The position numbers and the translations under genes were made by a program. The notes under the pieces are model-generated. The model was not told the origin of the DNA. It made no database searches and saw only the letters and a program-made list of their open reading frames with translations. A stretch of 64,000 nt of DNA from an uncultured Reyranella sp. (lineage in GTDB: Bacteria > Pseudomonadota > Alphaproteobacteria > Reyranellales > Reyranellaceae), in the NCBI RefSeq assembly GCF_945957355.1, contig NZ_CAMFKM010000013.1, forward strand, positions 62,001-126,000, read 5' to 3'. Numbering within the stretch: the stretch's first letter is position 1; each line of letters begins with the position of its first letter. Shown one piece after another: positions 57,779 through 64,000 of the stretch.

Positions 57779-59593
57779 ATGCCGCCTCTCTCGCGCCGCA
57801 CCTGGAGCTGGACCTTCGATCTGCCGCCGTCCGTGCTGTGGCCGGTGCTGGCCGACACCAACCGCTTCAACGAGGCGATGGGCCTGCCGCCCTATGTGCT
57901 GGAGGAGACGCCGCAGCCCAACGGCACGGTGCTGCGCCGCGGCCGGGGCAAGGCGGCGGGGTTCACGCTCGAATGGGAGGAGAAGCCCTACGAGTGGGTG
58001 CTGGGCCGGCATTTCAACGTCTCGCGGGTCTTCTCCAGGGGGCCGTTCCGCCGCTTCGGGCCGGTGTTCGATCTCGAGCCCGACGGCAAGGGCGGCTCGG
58101 TGGTGCGCTACGCGCTCGAATGGGAGCCGCTCACCCTGATAGGCCGCCTGTTCGGTGCGCGGCTGGCCGGGCAGGCGGGCGCCGCCGTTGCTGCGCGCAT
58201 CCTGGAGGCCGTGTCCTTCCTCAAGGGTGAGCGCGAGACGCCGTTCGAGCTGCCGAAACCGGCGCTGCCCGACGGCGCGTTCGAGCGCGCGGCGGCGATG
58301 GCGGTGGAGATCGACCGCAGCCCCTACGGCAACGGGCTCGGCCGGGTGCTGACGGGTACGGTGCTGGGCGGCATGGCGGGCGACCTCGCGCATCTCAAGC
58401 CCAAGCGGCTGGCGCGCCAGATCGGCGTGGCGCCGCGCGCCGCCATCGAGGGCTGTCTTGCCGCGGTGCGGGCGGGGCTGCTGACCATGAGTTGGGACCT
58501 GCTCTGCACCAACTGCCGCGGGCCCAAGCTCTCGGCCTCGGCTTTGTCGGAACTGCCGCGCGGCGCGCACTGTCCCTCCTGCAACATCGATTACGACCGC
58601 GACTTCGAGAAGAACGTCGAGCTCACCTTCGCGCCCGCGCCCTCGGTGCGGCCGCTGATGGAAGGCGGGTTCTGTTTGAGCGGCCCGATGGCGACGCCGC
58701 ATGTGTTGGTGCAGCAGCTTTTGGCGCCGGGCGAGCGGCGGACGGTGACGGTCGATCTGCCGCCGGGCCGCTACCGGCTGCGCACCCTGCATCCCGGCGC
58801 GGTGGTGGACGTCGATTACGAAGGCGGGCCGTTCCCCGGTCTGCGCATCACGACGTCGGGCGTCGAGGCTTTGCCGCCGGGCTCGGGCGAGGCGGGAACC
58901 ATCGCGTTCGTGAACGAGGCGGGCTTCGAGCTGGCGGCGCTGATCGAGGACCGGACCTGGACCCTCGACGCGCTGACCGTGCCGGAGGTGATCTCGCTGC
59001 AGGCCTTCCGCGATCTCTTCGCCGCCGCCACCCTGCGGCCGGGCGACGAGGCGGGGGTGAGCCAGGTGGCGCTGCTCTTCTCCGACCTGCGCGGCTCGAC
59101 CGCGCTCTACGAACGGCTGGGCGACGGCGCCGCCTACAACGTGGTGCGCGAGCATTTCGCGCTGCTGGCCGCCATCGTGCGCGACCATGACGGCGCGGTG
59201 GTGAAGACCATCGGCGACGCGGTCATGGCCTCCTTCGGCGATCCCGCCCAGGCGGTGCGCGCGGCGCTCGCCATGCAGGCCCGCATCGCCGACCAGGATC
59301 TGACGTTGAAGCTCGGCGTGCACATGGGCCCCAGCGTGGTGGTGACCCTGAACGACCGGCTCGACTATTTCGGCTCGACCGTGAACATGGCCGCGCGGCT
59401 GCAGGGGCAGAGTGCGGGGGGCGACATCGTCTTGAGTCGTGCGGTGGCCGACGATCCCGCCGTCCAGACCGTCATCGCCGACGTCCCGAAGCGCGAGGAA
59501 GAGGTGGCGCTCAAGGGCTTCGACAAGCCCGTGGGGTTCGTGCGTCTCGGCCCTTCCAACTCCGGGCCCCTACAGACAACCACCTCACCCTGA
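57779..59593 (+). CDS. class III nucleotide cyclase with SRPBCC-like and zinc-ribbon domains
   Basis: 604 residues, soluble. Residues about 5-150 form an SRPBCC/START-like lipid- or ligand-binding fold (RRTWSWTFDLPPSVLWPVLAD). After a helical region comes a zinc ribbon with CTNC and CPSC pairs (about 243-272), then a beta-rich DUF5939-like part. The cyclase domain occupies about 430-595, with the metal-binding FSDLRGSTA and IGDAVMASFG and the Lys in VVKTIGD that favours ATP. The stop codon lies inside palindromic repeat copy 2, so the last few residues (TSP) are repeat-derived. Confidence 0.9.
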   Translation: MPPLSRRTWSWTFDLPPSVLWPVLADTNRFNEAMGLPPYVLEETPQPNGTVLRRGRGKAAGFTLEWEEKPYEWVLGRHFNVSRVFSRGPFRRFGPVFDLEPDGKGGSVVRYALEWEPLTLIGRLFGARLAGQAGAAVAARILEAVSFLKGERETPFELPKPALPDGAFERAAAMAVEIDRSPYGNGLGRVLTGTVLGGMAGDLAHLKPKRLARQIGVAPRAAIEGCLAAVRAGLLTMSWDLLCTNCRGPKLSASALSELPRGAHCPSCNIDYDRDFEKNVELTFAPAPSVRPLMEGGFCLSGPMATPHVLVQQLLAPGERRTVTVDLPPGRYRLRTLHPGAVVDVDYEGGPFPGLRITTSGVEALPPGSGEAGTIAFVNEAGFELAALIEDRTWTLDALTVPEVISLQAFRDLFAAATLRPGDEAGVSQVALLFSDLRGSTALYERLGDGAAYNVVREHFALLAAIVRDHDGAVVKTIGDAVMASFGDPAQAVRAALAMQARIADQDLTLKLGVHMGPSVVVTLNDRLDYFGSTVNMAARLQGQSAGGDIVLSRAVADDPAVQTVIADVPKREEEVALKGFDKPVGFVRLGPSNSGPLQTTTSP

Positions 59594-59688
59594 GGAGGCG
59601 CGAAGCGCCGTCTCGAAGGGTGGGCACGCGCACCCCGTCCGTTGCCCATCCTTCGAGACGCGGCCTGGGGCCGCTCCTCAGGATGAGG
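59583..59688. repeat. dispersed palindromic repeat, copy 2
   Basis: 106-bp imperfect palindrome with the same outer CCTCACCCTGAGGAG / CTCCTCAGGATGAGG and inner CGTCTCGAAGGGTGGGC / GCCCATCCTTCGAGACG arms as copy 1. It begins inside the cyclase gene and supplies its TGA stop. Confidence 0.85.
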
Positions 59689-59707
59689 GTGGTGGTGGTT
59701 TGAGGCC

Positions 59708-60667
59708 TCACGTCCCGAAGAACGCCCCCATCACTGCCGCCGCCTCGTCGTTCGCCTTCAGGCCCTGCTTCAGGAAGCGCGTGAGGGAGAAGAAGCCGTG
59801 GATGGTGCCGGGATAGTTGACGTAGGTCGTCTTCACGCCGGCGTCGATCAGCCGGTTGGCGTAGGCGCGGCCCTCGTCGCGCAGCGGGTCGTGGCCGGCG
59901 GTCAGCACGAAGGCCGGCGGCAGTCCGGCGAAGTCCTTCGCGAGCAGCGGCGACAGGCGCAGGTCGGAAAGGTCGGTGCCGGCCGGCACATAGGCCTTCC
60001 AGAACCAGTCCATCAGGCCCTTCGTCAAAAAGTATCCCTCGGCGAACTGCTGGCGCGAGGCGCTCTCCTTGCTGGAGTCGGTCGCGGGATAGATCAGCAT
60101 CTGGAAGGCGGGGCCCGGTTCCTTCGCGTCGCGCAGCGCCTGGCAGACGACGGCGGCCACCGCGCCGCCCGCCGAATCGCCGCCGACCGCGAGGCGTGCG
60201 GCGTCGGCGCGGAACGTGTCGGCATGGTCGCGGATGTGACGGAAGGCGGCGATGCCGTCGTCGATCGGGGCGGGGAAGGGATGCTCGGGCGACAGGCGGT
60301 AGTCGATCGAGATCACCTGGCAGCGGCTCTTGTTGGCCAGCCGCCGGCAGGTCGAATCGTGCGTCTCTATGGTGCCGATCACGAAGCCGCCGCCGTGATA
60401 GTAGATCAGCGTCGGCAGGCTGCCCTGCGTCAGCGCCAGGGTGACGCCGAGCGGCAGGTAGCGCCGGTATTTGATCGGGCCGCCCGGTCCGGCGAAGACG
60501 CCGTCGACCGTGTCGCCGACCGAGGGCGGATCGGCCTCGCTGTCCTCCGACATCTTATCGACCGCCGCGCGGCCGACCGCATGCGGCAGGGTCTCGAGCT
60601 TCGGCCGGCCGGCCTTGGTGGCCTCGTCCATCAGGTCGAGCAGGATACGGGCTTCGGCGTCGAGCAT
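59708..60667 (-). CDS. alpha/beta hydrolase, HSL-type esterase
   Basis: Carboxylesterase of 319 residues in the hormone-sensitive lipase family. The oxyanion motif is YYHGGGFVIG, the nucleophile is in GGDSAGG, and the Asp (AGHDPLRDEG) and His (GTIHGF) complete the triad. GGAGGAAAC precedes the ATG. An N-terminal cap helix region (LDLMDEATKAGRP) is typical. Natural ester substrate unknown. Confidence 0.94.
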   Translation of the reverse strand: MLDAEARILLDLMDEATKAGRPKLETLPHAVGRAAVDKMSEDSEADPPSVGDTVDGVFAGPGGPIKYRRYLPLGVTLALTQGSLPTLIYYHGGGFVIGTIETHDSTCRRLANKSRCQVISIDYRLSPEHPFPAPIDDGIAAFRHIRDHADTFRADAARLAVGGDSAGGAVAAVVCQALRDAKEPGPAFQMLIYPATDSSKESASRQQFAEGYFLTKGLMDWFWKAYVPAGTDLSDLRLSPLLAKDFAGLPPAFVLTAGHDPLRDEGRAYANRLIDAGVKTTYVNYPGTIHGFFSLTRFLKQGLKANDEAAAVMGAFFGT

Positions 60668-60761
60668 CGGTTTCCTCCGGTTTGTCGGGGCGGAGAGTGC
60701 GCGGCCGGGCGGGGTGCGACAAGAGGTGATCCGGCTCGTGTCTCCCCGGCGTACAACCGGC

Positions 60762-61298
60762 ATGTCCTCGACCATCCCGCCGTCCCGTTTCTCCCTGCTC
60801 GGCCTGCTCGCGCTGCTGGGCGCCTGTGCCTCGCCGCCGGACGCGACCGTCGCCGCCTCGGCGCCGCCGCTGGTGCTGGAACAGTTCTTCCCCGGCCGCA
60901 CGGTCGGGCAGGGCGTGTTCACCAACAGCTGGACCGGCTCGCAGCGCCGCTTCGACGTGGTGATCGACGGCACCTGGGACGGCAAGACGCTGACCCTGGT
61001 CGAGGATTTCGCCTATGCCGACGGCGAGAAGGACCGCAAGACCTGGCGCCTGGAGCGCACCGCGCCCGGCACCTACACCGGCGCGCGCGAGGACGTCGTG
61101 GGCCAGGCGCGGGCCTGGACCGAGGGCAAGGTGGTGCGGCTGGAATATGCGGTGAGCCTGGGCGGCTGGACCGTCGACTTCTCCGACGTGCTGGCGCTGA
61201 ACCCCGACGGCTCCCTGATCAACAAGGCCACCGTCGGCAAATGGGGCATCCGCGTCGGCCGGGTCGAACTGGAACTGCGCCGGGCGCCGGGGAGTTAG
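60762..61298 (+). CDS. DUF3833-family lipoprotein
   Basis: 178 residues. Signal peptide with lipobox LLGAC (Cys22). The mature domain is a beta sandwich with LEQFFPGRTVGQGVFTNSWTG and LVEDFAYADGEKDRKTW, the hallmark of DUF3833. Envelope protein of unknown function; divergent from the esterase gene. Confidence 0.88.
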   Translation: MSSTIPPSRFSLLGLLALLGACASPPDATVAASAPPLVLEQFFPGRTVGQGVFTNSWTGSQRRFDVVIDGTWDGKTLTLVEDFAYADGEKDRKTWRLERTAPGTYTGAREDVVGQARAWTEGKVVRLEYAVSLGGWTVDFSDVLALNPDGSLINKATVGKWGIRVGRVELELRRAPGS

Positions 61299-61322
61299 AG
61301 CCAGCTTTGAATGCACTCCCAA

Positions 61323-61429
61323 CCTCATCCTGAGGAGGTCGCGCAGCGACCGTCTCGAAGGATGGGCAACGGGCGGGGTGTGTGTGGCCCATCCTTCGAG
61401 ACGGCCCTTCGGGCCTCCTCAGGATGAGG
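61323..61429. repeat. dispersed palindromic repeat, copy 3
   Basis: 107-bp imperfect palindrome: outer CCTCATCCTGAGGAG / CTCCTCAGGATGAGG and inner CGTCTCGAAGGATGGGC / GCCCATCCTTCGAGACG arms. It lies between the convergent DUF3833 and GST genes, about 25 bases after the former's stop and 33 bases before the latter's. Confidence 0.88.
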
Positions 61430-61462
61430 TTGTGGGTGTAGTGGCAGTTATGCGGTAGAAGT

Positions 61463-62119
61463 CTAAAACTCGACGTCCAGTTCCTCGACTTCCTCGGGCT
61501 CGGCCTTGGCGGCCGCGGTCCATTCCTTCATCGCCGGGAAGGCAAGCATGAGGTCGCGATAGGCGGCCGAGGCCGGGTCGAGCTTCACGTTGTAGGTCGC
61601 GAAGCGCGTGCAGACCGGGGCGTACATGGCGTCGGCCATGGTCGGCGTCTTTCCGAACAGGTAGGGACCGCCGTATTTCTGCAGGCAGTCGCGCCAGATC
61701 GTGGTCACCCGCTCGATGTCGGCCTGGGCGCCGCCCCAGACCTTGAAACTTTCGTGACGGACCTTGAGGTTCATCGGCAGGGCCGAGCGCAGGTTGGCGA
61801 AGCCCGAATGCATTTCGCCGCAGACCGCGCGGCAATGGGCGCGCGCCACCGGATCCTTGGGCAGCAGGCCGGCATCCGGCTTGATCTCGTGCAGATACTC
61901 GGCGATGGCCAGCGTGTCCCAGACCTTGACCTTGCCGTGCTCCAGCGAGGGCACGAGGAAGGAGGGCGAGAGCAGCAGCAGCTCGGCGCGGGTGGAGGGA
62001 TCGTCCCACGGCGCGACCCGCTCGTCGAAATCCAGCCCGGCCATTCGGCACAGGAGGAAACCTCTCAGTGACCAAGAGGAATAGTTCTTGCTACTGATGG
62101 TGAGCGAGGCCTCGGCCAT
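61463..62119 (-). CDS. glutathione S-transferase family protein
   Basis: 218 residues. The thioredoxin-like N-terminal domain has SSWSLRGFLL at its active-site end, with a Ser as the likely glutathione-activating residue, and VPSLEHG as the cis-Pro loop; the C-terminal helical domain has TMADAMYAPVCTRF. Conjugates or reduces with glutathione; substrate unknown. ATG 62119 is preferred over a GTG at 62128. Confidence 0.9.
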   Translation of the reverse strand: MAEASLTISSKNYSSWSLRGFLLCRMAGLDFDERVAPWDDPSTRAELLLLSPSFLVPSLEHGKVKVWDTLAIAEYLHEIKPDAGLLPKDPVARAHCRAVCGEMHSGFANLRSALPMNLKVRHESFKVWGGAQADIERVTTIWRDCLQKYGGPYLFGKTPTMADAMYAPVCTRFATYNVKLDPASAAYRDLMLAFPAMKEWTAAAKAEPEEVEELDVEF

Positions 62120-62198
62120 GGACTCCACCCCTCCCGGTTGGTGGTTGTCTGTATCTTAGGTGACCTCGCAGATGCAAATTCCGAGCCGGTCGCCCCCC

Positions 62199-63410
62199 AT
62201 GCTTTATGCGATGTATCAGACCGCCGCCGACATGATGCTCCCGGTCCGTCTCTGGGCCACGGCGGCGGGGCAGACGCTTTCCGCCGGACCGGCTCCGGCC
62301 CCCGACAGCTGGCGGGCGGCCAGCGCGCTGTGCGAGATGACGACGCGGGCGACGCTCAGCCACCGCCGTCCCGCCTTCGGCATTTCCGAGGTGCCCTACG
62401 GCAGCCAGACCGTGGCGGTGCGCGAGGAGGAGGTCTTCTCCACGCCGTTCGGCACCCTGCTGCGCTTCGCCAAGGTGGGTGTCCCGCCGCAGCCCAAGGT
62501 GCTGCTGGTCGCGCCTCTTTCAGGGCATTTCGCGACACTTCTGCGCGATACCGTGCGCGTTCTGCTGCCGGACCACGACGTCCACATCACCGACTGGGCC
62601 AATGCCCGCGACGTCGGCATCTGGAACGGCCGTTTCGGCTTCGACGAATATGTCGAGCACCTGATCAAGTTCCTCGAGGTGATGGGCCCCGGCGCCCATG
62701 TCATTGCCGTCTGCCAGCCCTGCGTCCAGGCGCTGGCGGCGGTGGCGATCATGGCCGAGGATGACCATCCGGCGCAGCCGCTCAGCATGACCCTGATGGC
62801 CGGCCCGATCGACACGCGGATCAGCCCGACCAAGGTCAACGAGCTGGCGATGGGCAAGCCGATCGGCTGGTTCGAGCAGAACCTGATCCATCGCGTGCCG
62901 ATGCGCTATGCCGGCGCCACGCGGCGCGTCTATCCCGGCTTCATCCAGCTCACCGCCTTCATGAGCATGAATGCCGAGCGTCACATCAAGGCGCAGGTCG
63001 ACCTGTACAGGCACCTGTCCAAGGGCGAGACCGAGCAGGCCGACACGATCAAGGCCTTCTACGACGAGTATTTCGCGGTGCTCGACATGGCCGCCGAGTT
63101 CTATCTCGAAACCGTCCAGTGGGTGTTCCAGGAGCACCGCCTGGCCAAGGGCGAGCTCGACTACAAGGGCCGGCGGGTGAACCCCAAGGCGATCCGCCGC
63201 ACCGCTTTGTTCACCATCGAGGGCGAGCGCGACGATATCTGCGCGCTGGGCCAGACCGTGGCCGCGCACGACCTCTGTTCCAGCCTGCGGCCCTACCGCA
63301 AGAAGCACTATATGCAGGCCGGCGTCGGCCATTACGGCGTGTTCAGCGGCCGCCGCTGGGCCGGCCAGATCTACCCCCTGGTGCGAAACACGATTTTGGC
63401 CAACGAATAA
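62199..63410 (+). CDS. phaZ: intracellular polyhydroxyalkanoate depolymerase
   Basis: 403 residues. Starts with the family opening MLYAMYQTAADMM and has the alpha/beta hydrolase core; the nucleophile elbow reads VCQPCVQAL, with the Cys that replaces Ser in the intracellular PhaZ type. TMSGPIDTR-like (LMAGPIDTRISP) and GVGHYGVFSGRRW supply the later Asp and His parts. Degrades stored PHB granules to hydroxyacyl monomers. ATG 62199 is chosen by family length; earlier in-frame starts exist. It is followed by methylmalonyl-CoA mutase, which handles propionyl-type products. Confidence 0.92.
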   Translation: MLYAMYQTAADMMLPVRLWATAAGQTLSAGPAPAPDSWRAASALCEMTTRATLSHRRPAFGISEVPYGSQTVAVREEEVFSTPFGTLLRFAKVGVPPQPKVLLVAPLSGHFATLLRDTVRVLLPDHDVHITDWANARDVGIWNGRFGFDEYVEHLIKFLEVMGPGAHVIAVCQPCVQALAAVAIMAEDDHPAQPLSMTLMAGPIDTRISPTKVNELAMGKPIGWFEQNLIHRVPMRYAGATRRVYPGFIQLTAFMSMNAERHIKAQVDLYRHLSKGETEQADTIKAFYDEYFAVLDMAAEFYLETVQWVFQEHRLAKGELDYKGRRVNPKAIRRTALFTIEGERDDICALGQTVAAHDLCSSLRPYRKKHYMQAGVGHYGVFSGRRWAGQIYPLVRNTILANE

Positions 63411-63452
63411 GCGGGTCTTTTGGGGGCCGGGAATCCGCAGTACATTGCGGGC

Positions 63453-64000
63453 ATGGCCGATTTTCCGAAAAAGACCCTCGCCGACTGGGAAAAACTCGCA
63501 GCGAAGGAGCTGCGCGACCGCCCGCTGGATGACCTCACCTGGATGACCCCCGAGGGGATTCCGGTGAAGCCGCTCTACACGGCCGCCGACCTCGAGCAGA
63601 TCGAGACGGTGGGCTCGCTGCCGGGCTTCCCGCCCTTCACGCGCGGGCCCAAGGCCACGATGTACGCCGGGCGTCCCTGGACGGTCCGCCAGTATGCCGG
63701 CTTCTCGACCGCGGAAGAGAGCAACAAGTTCTATCGCGCCAATCTCGCGGCCGGCCAGATGGGCCTGTCGGTGGCGTTCGACCTCGCCACCCATCGCGGC
63801 TACGATTCCGATCATCCGCGCGTGGTCGGCGACGTCGGCAAGGCCGGTGTCGCGATCGATTCCGTCGAGGACATGAAGATCCTGTTCGACGGCATCCCGC
63901 TCGACAAGATGAGCGTGTCGATGACCATGAACGGCGCCGTGCTGCCGGTGCTCGCGGGCTACATCGTTGCCGCCGAGGAGCAGGGCGTGCCGCAGGACAA
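63453..64000 (+). CDS. scpA: methylmalonyl-CoA mutase, large subunit (C-terminus beyond window)
   Basis: About 182 residues of an expected 710-720 are visible. The N-terminus DWEKLAAKELRDRP, the TIM-barrel entry PGFPPFTRGPKATMYAGRPWTVRQYAG, and the substrate-binding ESNKFYRANLAAGQMGLSVAFDLATHRGYDSDHPRV segment are diagnostic. The enzyme uses adenosylcobalamin to turn methylmalonyl-CoA into succinyl-CoA. The cobalamin-binding domain lies off the right edge. Confidence 0.96.
   Translation, partial: MADFPKKTLADWEKLAAKELRDRPLDDLTWMTPEGIPVKPLYTAADLEQIETVGSLPGFPPFTRGPKATMYAGRPWTVRQYAGFSTAEESNKFYRANLAAGQMGLSVAFDLATHRGYDSDHPRVVGDVGKAGVAIDSVEDMKILFDGIPLDKMSVSMTMNGAVLPVLAGYIVAAEEQGVPQD

Overview
The window reads as a chromosome segment from a high-GC alphaproteobacterium. 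Supporting signs are GTG and TTG starts, dense genes with tiny gaps, a class I lysyl-tRNA synthetase, stand-alone TctC/Bug-type solute receptors, a PHA depolymerase beside methylmalonyl-CoA mutase, and a dispersed CTCATCCTGAGGAG-type palindromic repeat of the kind common in Bradyrhizobium- and Reyranella-like genomes. A Reyranella-like lineage is a guess. I see no rRNA, tRNA, insertion sequence, prophage, CRISPR array or plasmid function, so this is ordinary metabolic chromosome with a few unusual modules.

Layout. 1-7.6 kb: an Orn/Lys/Arg decarboxylase (cut by the left edge) translationally coupled to PPK2, a PRISE-type reductase, an orphan Bug receptor, a small secreted protein, an SDR plus D-2-hydroxyacid dehydrogenase pair and a TPR protein. 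7.9-13 kb: an iron-sulfur DinG/XPD-like helicase, a fatty acid hydroxylase/sterol desaturase-family enzyme and an MFS carrier. 13-20.3 kb: class I LysRS with an AllA-like protein, then two TetR regulators each facing a likely target gene (an SDR and a second sterol desaturase-family protein) across visible palindromes, another SDR and a ketopantoate reductase-like protein. 20.4-27.3 kb: small envelope proteins, including a 43-residue lipoprotein, a two-helix potassium channel, a Baeyer-Villiger-type flavoprotein monooxygenase, a D-aminoacylase-family amidohydrolase and a Tat-exported protein of unknown function. 27.5-31 kb: a type III polyketide synthase with a membrane methyltransferase, then a glutaminase fused to STAS and cyclic-nucleotide-binding domains. 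31-36.7 kb: branched-chain aminotransferase, DMT carrier, altronate dehydratase-type enzyme, and a cold-shock protein/acetyltransferase/amidase run.

36.7-43.4 kb is the most coherent unusual unit: a promoter, a membrane class III nucleotide cyclase with a large extracytoplasmic sensor, a methyltransferase, a solute-binding-protein/permease fusion and a second permease, with gaps of 3 and 1 bases and a 4-base overlap. No ABC ATPase is present. An SDR and a Cu-Zn superoxide dismutase follow. 43.4-49.7 kb holds a D-cysteine desulfhydrase-type enzyme, a second orphan Bug receptor, a cold-shock gene divergent from a fatty acid desaturase (a likely cold-response pair), and a CaiB/BaiF CoA-transferase. 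49.6-55.9 kb has small envelope proteins, a Tim44-like protein with a textbook terminator, an Asp/Glu racemase-superfamily protein lacking the usual cysteines, a class II glutamine amidotransferase and an LigI-like amidohydrolase. 56-64 kb carries three copies of a 106-112 bp palindromic repeat, a lower-GC patch, a second nucleotide cyclase of unusual architecture, an HSL-type esterase, lipoproteins, a GST, PhaZ and the start of methylmalonyl-CoA mutase.

Together the genes suggest a heterotroph using amino acids, lipids and stored PHA, with several cyclic-nucleotide signalling parts: two cyclases and one fused cNMP-binding effector within about 30 kb.
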